Positions 58,776 to 64,000 of a DNA stretch of 64,000 nucleotides are shown here, piece after piece. The translations under genes were made by a program, and so were the position numbers. Source of the DNA: Trochalopteron elliotii. Lineage: Eukaryota; Chordata; Aves; Passeriformes; Leiothrichidae. The notes beneath the pieces are model-generated. The model saw nothing but the letters and a program-made list of their open reading frames with translations. It searched no databases and was not told the origin of the DNA. The stretch lies in the NCBI GenBank assembly GCA_024734555.1, contig JANPWX010000055.1, forward strand, positions 562,487 to 626,486. The letters run 5' to 3'. Each line of letters opens with the position of its first letter. The stretch's first letter is position 1.

Positions 58776-61700
58776 ACATGTTTCCCCCTCTGCAATGTGC
58801 AGTATGTCATGGAAAACTTTGGATTCTGTTCCACCAGAGAACAGCAGCACACAGCAGAAGAAACTGCAGCATCAATGCACACCAATCCTTCCCCATACAC
58901 ACTTTAGCATTTTAGTCTCACAGGAGCTGGTCCACTGTTTTGGAAAGTAAACTAACTTGCTAAAAAAGCTTTGAAGCGTTCAGTAAACATTTCCTTAGAG
59001 AAGTTGCTCCCTCATTTAAACTCACAGAAATCTGTTGACATCCAACATCTTCCTGGCTTATTCCCAGAGAAAGTTCCCAGAGAAACCCTGCAGGTCTCAC
59101 TTTCCCCACCAGCTCCCTTCCTCCTGCAGGGCTTTGGCATGGAGCTGAGAGGTGCATGGACACTTAGTGCAAAACCCAGTTTGCTTTGGGAAAATTGGTT
59201 CTAAAGGTACTTATACATTTGGGATTTTAAGGTCAAATGTAGGAAGTGCACAGGCCAAGGTCCAAATTCCCAATGAGACATATATGTAGATTGTGTTATT
59301 AATAAATTGAGAGTCTGGGTTGCCAAGAAATAAGATAACAGAACACAAAGATGGAAGCATGCATATTTTATTATAGGATTCTTTAAAAACCATTGCTGGT
59401 AAAGCAGGATTTCCAGTTCAAAAAATAATCATATCTTTAGTTGGTCTTTGTTAATTTGGTCAGTCCTTTATTAATTTAGTCACTCTGGATTTTATTAAAG
59501 AAAAGCCATATTCCCAGGAATTCTCTGGCAAAGGAGTTCCTCAAAATTTGAAAGATTGGCCAGTTTGAATGTAAAGAAACATACAACAAAGATGACTGAC
59601 TAAAGAGAGAAGTCTCAGTGGAAAAGAGCAGGAAGGAATGTGAGGAAGTGTGTGACAGAGCTCCACTTTCTCTTATAAGTAAAGAGAGAAGAATTTTACC
59701 TGCTCTTAAGTTTCATGGTGAGTGGAGTCATAGTCCTTGTTGTTGGGTGTTGTGGCCTTTTCTCCTTCCTTTCTGCTTTTCTTCCACTTCTCTCTCTTTT
59801 GCTATGTGCAGACCTCATGCCTGTATGAAAAACTGACACTGACTCTGAAGGAGCTTGGGGGTTTTTCTTAGATTTTCATGTGTTAACAAAAAAGGGGCTC
59901 TTGACTTAGCAGCTCTGTTTGAGATGTACAGGCAGAGGATAAAGTCTGCTGCTCATCCCTCCCTGCCCAGGTCCTCTTTGGACCATTTTAGGAGGTGTTT
60001 TTTGCCATCTGCTTTTTTCTGTCCTCCACCTAGAACCATACAGGCACCCAAAACTTTCCTTGTAAGATCAGGAAGATCTTTGTCTTCCTTATGGCTTAAA
60101 GAGTTTCTCCTATTACCAAACTGTTTCTAGACCATTCCTAAGGGTAAAAGTGTCAGGTTTTCTCTTTGTTGCTGGTGTCATTCTGTTTTCAGAGCCCCAG
60201 GCCACTGCTATAGTGGTGTATGTACAAACCAGCTGTAGGTCTGAGTTGCAGCATTTCCAAAATTTTGAGGCACAGCTGCCCATTCCTCCAGCTGCAGCAA
60301 TACAGAACCACACAGAGACTGCCAAAAAATCAGGTTAAAATAATGTCTCTCCAAACTTTTTGTGCTGAGTTATTTCAGTGGCCAGCTTAGAGTGTGGTCC
60401 CACAAGCAGTGAGGAAGGAGAAACGTGCCAGACTGTGGCAGCCAAATGGAAGTCAGAAGAGGGGGAGAGCCACCTCCAGTCTCCCTGTGCTGACAAGAAG
60501 CACAAATAGACCAGGACTGAGTAGGAGCAGAGATCTCATGGGTTCCCAAAGTTTGCAGAGGAGGCAGCCAAGTGTTACATTTGCTGTGCACATCTCCTGG
60601 ATGTTGAGGGGGCAGCTCCCTGAGGCTCTGCTTCCAAATCCATCAATGCCAGCGGCAGCCTGGAGGCAGCCTGGCTGTCCTGAGCAAGTGTGACTCACTG
60701 CTACGACACTCTGCTGAGTTATTTGGGGTGGGTGGGTGGTATTTGTCACACTGTGGATGAGGCTTTGACTATTTTAAGCAAGCACATAGACTCTCTGGGA
60801 TGTTGGGACAGAGTTGTCCCAACACACTGAGTTCTGACTTAAACTTATTGGAACAAGATGAATGTGGCAAGGGCAAAAGCACTACATGCACAGAAGACAG
60901 GCAAGGCACTGCATCTGTACTAAATAATGAAATTTATTGCAGTGGATGCCATGTCGAAAGCTGAACATTTTTTAGACTTGGTTCACAATCTGTCTGTTAA
61001 GACCTATGATGAGTATTACAGTCTGGGACTGAGCGTTTGAAAGGCCTCCCTTGACATGTGCGTTACTTAAAGGAACACTGGAGTGATAAATTTGTTTTCC
61101 TGTGCTTAAGGGGGATTGAGTGTTCCCCAGCTCACACAAGAAGTCCCTGATCTTAGAGCAGATGCAAAACAGACCCTGCTTTGTTGTGATTCTGAAATAA
61201 GGGAGGGCTGAAATCTCTGAAGTCTTTGAGCATGGACTCTCTGAGTTAAAGCTAAAGTGTTAATAATGAAGATTTGTATTTCTCCAGGAAGGAAAAGAAC
61301 ATGAGAGACAGGAGGAATTGTCTAAACTTTTGAAGAGAATCAGCTACACAACTCCCACTAATCATAGGAAGTTAATATCCAAGGCAACTTTAGAGGTTGT
61401 AGCCTATATAAATTTAGACAAACCCAAATTCAAACAGTAGACTGATGACTTTGTGCCCCTCAAAGAATCTTTTAATTTCTGATGGTAATGGATGCCACCT
61501 AAATGTGAAAGAGAAATAGACTAATAATTTTAATGCAAATGGATTTTTTCAGATGAAAGGCACTGCATAAAAAGTCGAGTGGCAGTGCTGTAAATATTCT
61601 GCCTCTGGTACAATTACTTACCAGTAATTACTGACATCTAGGCTAGCTGTTGTAAGGAAATACATGTTTTTGTTTTGTTTTTTTTTTTCAATTAAGCAAT

Positions 61701-62424
61701 GCTTTTGCACTTTTAAACCAACTTCTGTGCTTTCACTGTTACTGGGAATATGAAAATTGGTGAAGTTGATTCTGGCAGTCATTTTGGAAAGACCCTGAAC
61801 TGTTCCTCTGAAGCAGAGGGAAGGCACTGGGAATTATCTCTTGAACAAGGATGGCCAAGTGGCTGTATTCTGGTTTCCCCTGATGTGGGGTCTATGAGTG
61901 CCTTTTCTCAGCTGCCAGGCCAGGGTACACTCTCAGCCTCGTGGTCCAGAGTCAAAGTTAAATCTGTGTTTTAAGAAAGGCTCGCACTCACAAATAATGG
62001 TGAGTTCAGAAAAAGCTGCAAATGTCCACTGTCAGTACAAGCCTGGCATTTGCATGACAAGTCCAGCATCTCATGTTGCTCATCATTTCATGTTGCCCAG
62101 CAAAGGGAAGCTGTCCTAGAGAGTCCTTTTAGATATGTTTCTTTTTCCAACCATAGCTCACATAAAATGCTCCCTGTACTGTCAGAACATTGAGCTGTGC
62201 CAGTGTTTGCCAACAGAGGTGTGAACTTTGGATCAGAAACCCACAAATCAGGGAACTGGAAAGGAAATGAATTTTATTTGTTGCTACTGAAGGAATTATT
62301 ATGGGCTTCTGTATAGATTGAGGTGTCACTAGAGTAGGATCTAATTTGAAAATAAAAAGAAAAATTATATTTCTTTCCAGAGTGTGTCCACTATCCGAGG
62401 ACAGCTGCTAGCCAGCACAGAAAG
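58776..62424. other. Unique non-coding sequence
   Basis: No gene is supported. Overlapping frames of 60-99 codons on both strands have no recognised features. It contains a perfect 10-bp inverted repeat at 60801-60824, a small tandem duplication at 59061-59085 and a poly-T run near 61677. Confidence 0.6.
60801..60824. repeat. Perfect 10-bp inverted repeat with 4-nt loop
   Basis: TGTTGGGACA at 60801-60810 and its exact reverse complement TGTCCCAACA at 60815-60824 are separated by GAGT. The transcript of either strand could form a stable hairpin. The nearby sequence gives no sign of a transposon end or of a longer precursor stem. Confidence 0.9.
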
Positions 62425-62565
62425 CCATAAACAAGAGTTCTGGCAATGGGACTCTGTTCCCAGTTTTGCCTTGGATGACTTTAGGCAAGATGATGATGAT
62501 ACTCTGTGCCTTAGTTTCCTGTTCTGGAAGAGGAAGATAATGATGTGCTCTGCTTTGATGTTATG
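62425..62565 (+). mobile_element. MIR-family SINE relic
   Basis: GGATGACTTTAGGCAAGATG, then CTCTGTGCCTTAGTTTCCTG, then GGAAGAGGAAGATAATGATG match in order the MIR consensus as I know it (GTGACCTTGGGCAAGT, CTCTGTGCCTCAGTTTCCTC, ATCTGTAAAATGGGGATAAT). The preceding TTCTGGCAATGGGACTCTGTTCC region fits the part upstream. This is the best preserved ancient amniote SINE in the window. Survival of such an old element in a bird may reflect exaptation or chance. Confidence 0.75.
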
Positions 62566-62887
62566 CCAGAACTAGATGTTAAAAATTCAGTGCATGGGCT
62601 GCTGCTCTTCAGAAATTACTTCCCCTCCAGCTAGTTCAGATGTATCTTTTTGCCTGTTTGAATAAGGGTTAGAGAGGTAGGTAGGAGCTAAGATGAGGAG
62701 TCAGATGGTTCCATTGCAAGCCAGAAAAGCTTTAAAAAGAAAACAACAAATATGTGCATCTGACATCCATGGTGATGAAAAAAGCCTGAACATGTGAACT
62801 AATTGTTACCGTTCATATTATAATTAAAAGGCTCTGGGATAAGCAATGAATTGAGGGAGAGGGTCTGCAACAGCTTCTGATTTATGG

Positions 62888-63140
62888 AATCACAGAATGG
62901 TTTGGGTTGGAAGGAACATTAAAGATCATTTACTTCCACCCCCTGCCACAGGCAGGGACACCTTCCACTATCCCAGGCTGCTCCCAGCCCTGTCCAACCT
63001 GGTCTTGGACACTGCCAAGGATCCAGGGGCAGCCACAGCTTCTCTGGGCAACCTGTGCCAGGGCCTCCCCACCCTCACAGGGAACAATTTCTTCCTAATA
63101 TCTAACCTAAATTTCCTCTCTTTCAGTCTGAATCCAGCAT
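62888..63140 (-). mobile_element. CR1 LINE 3' fragment
   Basis: AATCACAGAATGGTTTGGGT starts the copy, followed by CCCCTGCCACAGGCAGGGAC, ACCTTCCACTATCCCAGGCT, CTTGGACACTGCCAAGGATC, GGGCAGCCACAGCTTCTCTG and a CCTCACAGGGAACAATTTCTTCC block. It is the reverse complement of the CR1 3' end. It is close in sequence to the plus-oriented copy at 42821-43054, indicating the same subfamily and similar age. Small frames at 62897-63142 and 62907-63098 lie wholly inside it. Confidence 0.95.
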
Positions 63141-64000
63141 AGGCAAGCAGAAAACCTCTGCTGGTTTATTAATTTCCAAGGGTCATATTCAGGCTGCCAA
63201 TTCTTGCATCTAAAATTCCTGCACAATAGTGTCTGTGTCAGCCAGGCCAGCAAGGGAGCCCTTCCAGCCCCCTGAGAGAGCAGCAGCTGACCCAAGGCAG
63301 AGTGCTCCACTTAAATGCTGGTGTAGATGGCTGGAACATGGCCTGAGGCCTCTTTTACCACCAGTGCTGGTTCCTTTTTCTGAAATGAAAATTGAGGTCT
63401 GGCAGAATAAAAGGAGGCAAAGTCTGTTCATCACCCAGCTCACTGCAGCCCTGTGTGAACCCTCCCATAAGAAAGCTGAAAATGCAATTTTGGGGGAGCT
63501 CAGAAGAGCCCCACTCAATGATGTCTTCTGGTGGACATGTGAAACAGCCACAAACAGACCTTGGCAGAGTATGGTGAGCACTTTTGGAGGACAGCATTTT
63601 ATTTTTTCAGGATTTTTCTCCTTTAAAATTGAGTGAGAATTACTTTGGCTCACAGGAAATGGTTGCAGCTCTTTTATCACAGATGGCAAATGCCAAATCC
63701 TTTAGGAACACCATTTGCAAAAATGTGTTGTGGTTGTCTCATGTAAGAGAAATGTTTTCATAATGGGTCCTTTTGCTCCTGTGTTAGTGATAAAGGTCAC
63801 AGGTAATTGCATTCACATTTTAAAGCACAACGTTGTTAAATCTTTTGTATAAGGATAAAAGTACAAAAAATGTCTAGTCTCCAGTAGAGACAGCTTCTCC
63901 CTGAACAGGGGGAATCCAGAATCAAGCAGAGACTGGAATTTTAAAGCCAATATCACCGATCTCTTCCAGTGCCCCATGTAATTCAGAAAATAAAAGAAAC
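63141..64000. other. Unique non-coding sequence to the end of the window
   Basis: The longest open frame of the whole window (63210-63689, minus, 159 codons) is here, but a 135-codon plus-strand frame (63229-63636) covers the same bases and neither shows a recognisable domain, signal or repeat. I do not call a gene. No repeat was recognised after the CR1 copy. Confidence 0.55.

Noticed and set aside
63210..63689. Longest open frame in the window (159 codons, minus strand)
   Set aside because: It has an equally open 135-codon frame on the other strand, no recognised domain, and no splice or promoter context. Random frames of this length are expected in 64 kb with locally higher GC.
1..64000. 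CRISPR arrays, operons, bacterial-type promoters or terminators
   Set aside because: The sequence is vertebrate nuclear DNA; no regularly spaced direct repeats or bacterial gene arrangement exist.

Overview
The window looks like a stretch of bird nuclear genome, most likely from a songbird or another neoavian. The best evidence is the interspersed repeats. There are several 5'-truncated CR1 retrotransposon tails ending in the typical (AATCATAG)n / (CTATGATT)n repeat. There is one retroviral-type solo LTR resembling the ERVL-like LTRs of finch genomes. There are a few very old MIR/L2/L3-like relics. No L1, Alu or B1 elements are seen. Base composition, scarcity of CpG and low repeat load also fit a bird. 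One ambiguous base (N at 17763) shows this is assembled draft sequence.

No protein-coding gene can be supported. Stop codons are frequent in all six frames. The longest open frames are about 160 codons, lie on both strands over the same bases, have compositions that read as translated non-coding DNA, and match no protein family I recognise. Some of them are simply CR1 or LTR sequence. No rRNA, convincing tRNA, CRISPR array or operon-like arrangement is present. The window is best read as intergenic sequence or the inside of a very large intron.

Layout. Positions 1-4788 are unique, mostly AT-rich sequence with one MIR/L2-like scrap near 3.87 kb and an A-rich tract. A CR1 tail lies at 4.79-4.98 kb. 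From 5.0 to 28.7 kb there is almost no recognisable repeat. This part contains several AT-rich, homeodomain-motif-rich segments (about 5.64-5.96, 8.0-8.13, 15.41-15.74, 16.19-16.32 and 16.9-17.12 kb) that look like conserved regulatory elements, and a GC-richer patch at 22.9-23.5 kb. The solo LTR sits at about 28.69-29.09 kb. CR1 tails follow at 34.2, 42.8, 52.4 (weak), 53.4, 58.5 and 62.9 kb, with an ancient MIR copy at 62.4 kb. Further enhancer-like blocks lie near 33.2, 37.1, 39.4, 45.0, 46.6, 47.1 and 57.8 kb.

Nothing here supports a novel protein system. The most interesting content is the set of candidate conserved non-coding elements, a repeat-poor 23 kb stretch, a perfect 10-bp hairpin near 60.8 kb, some short tandem duplications and one possible small 3'-terminal exon near 25.1 kb. 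Conservation could not be measured from the sequence alone, so all enhancer calls are inference from motif content.
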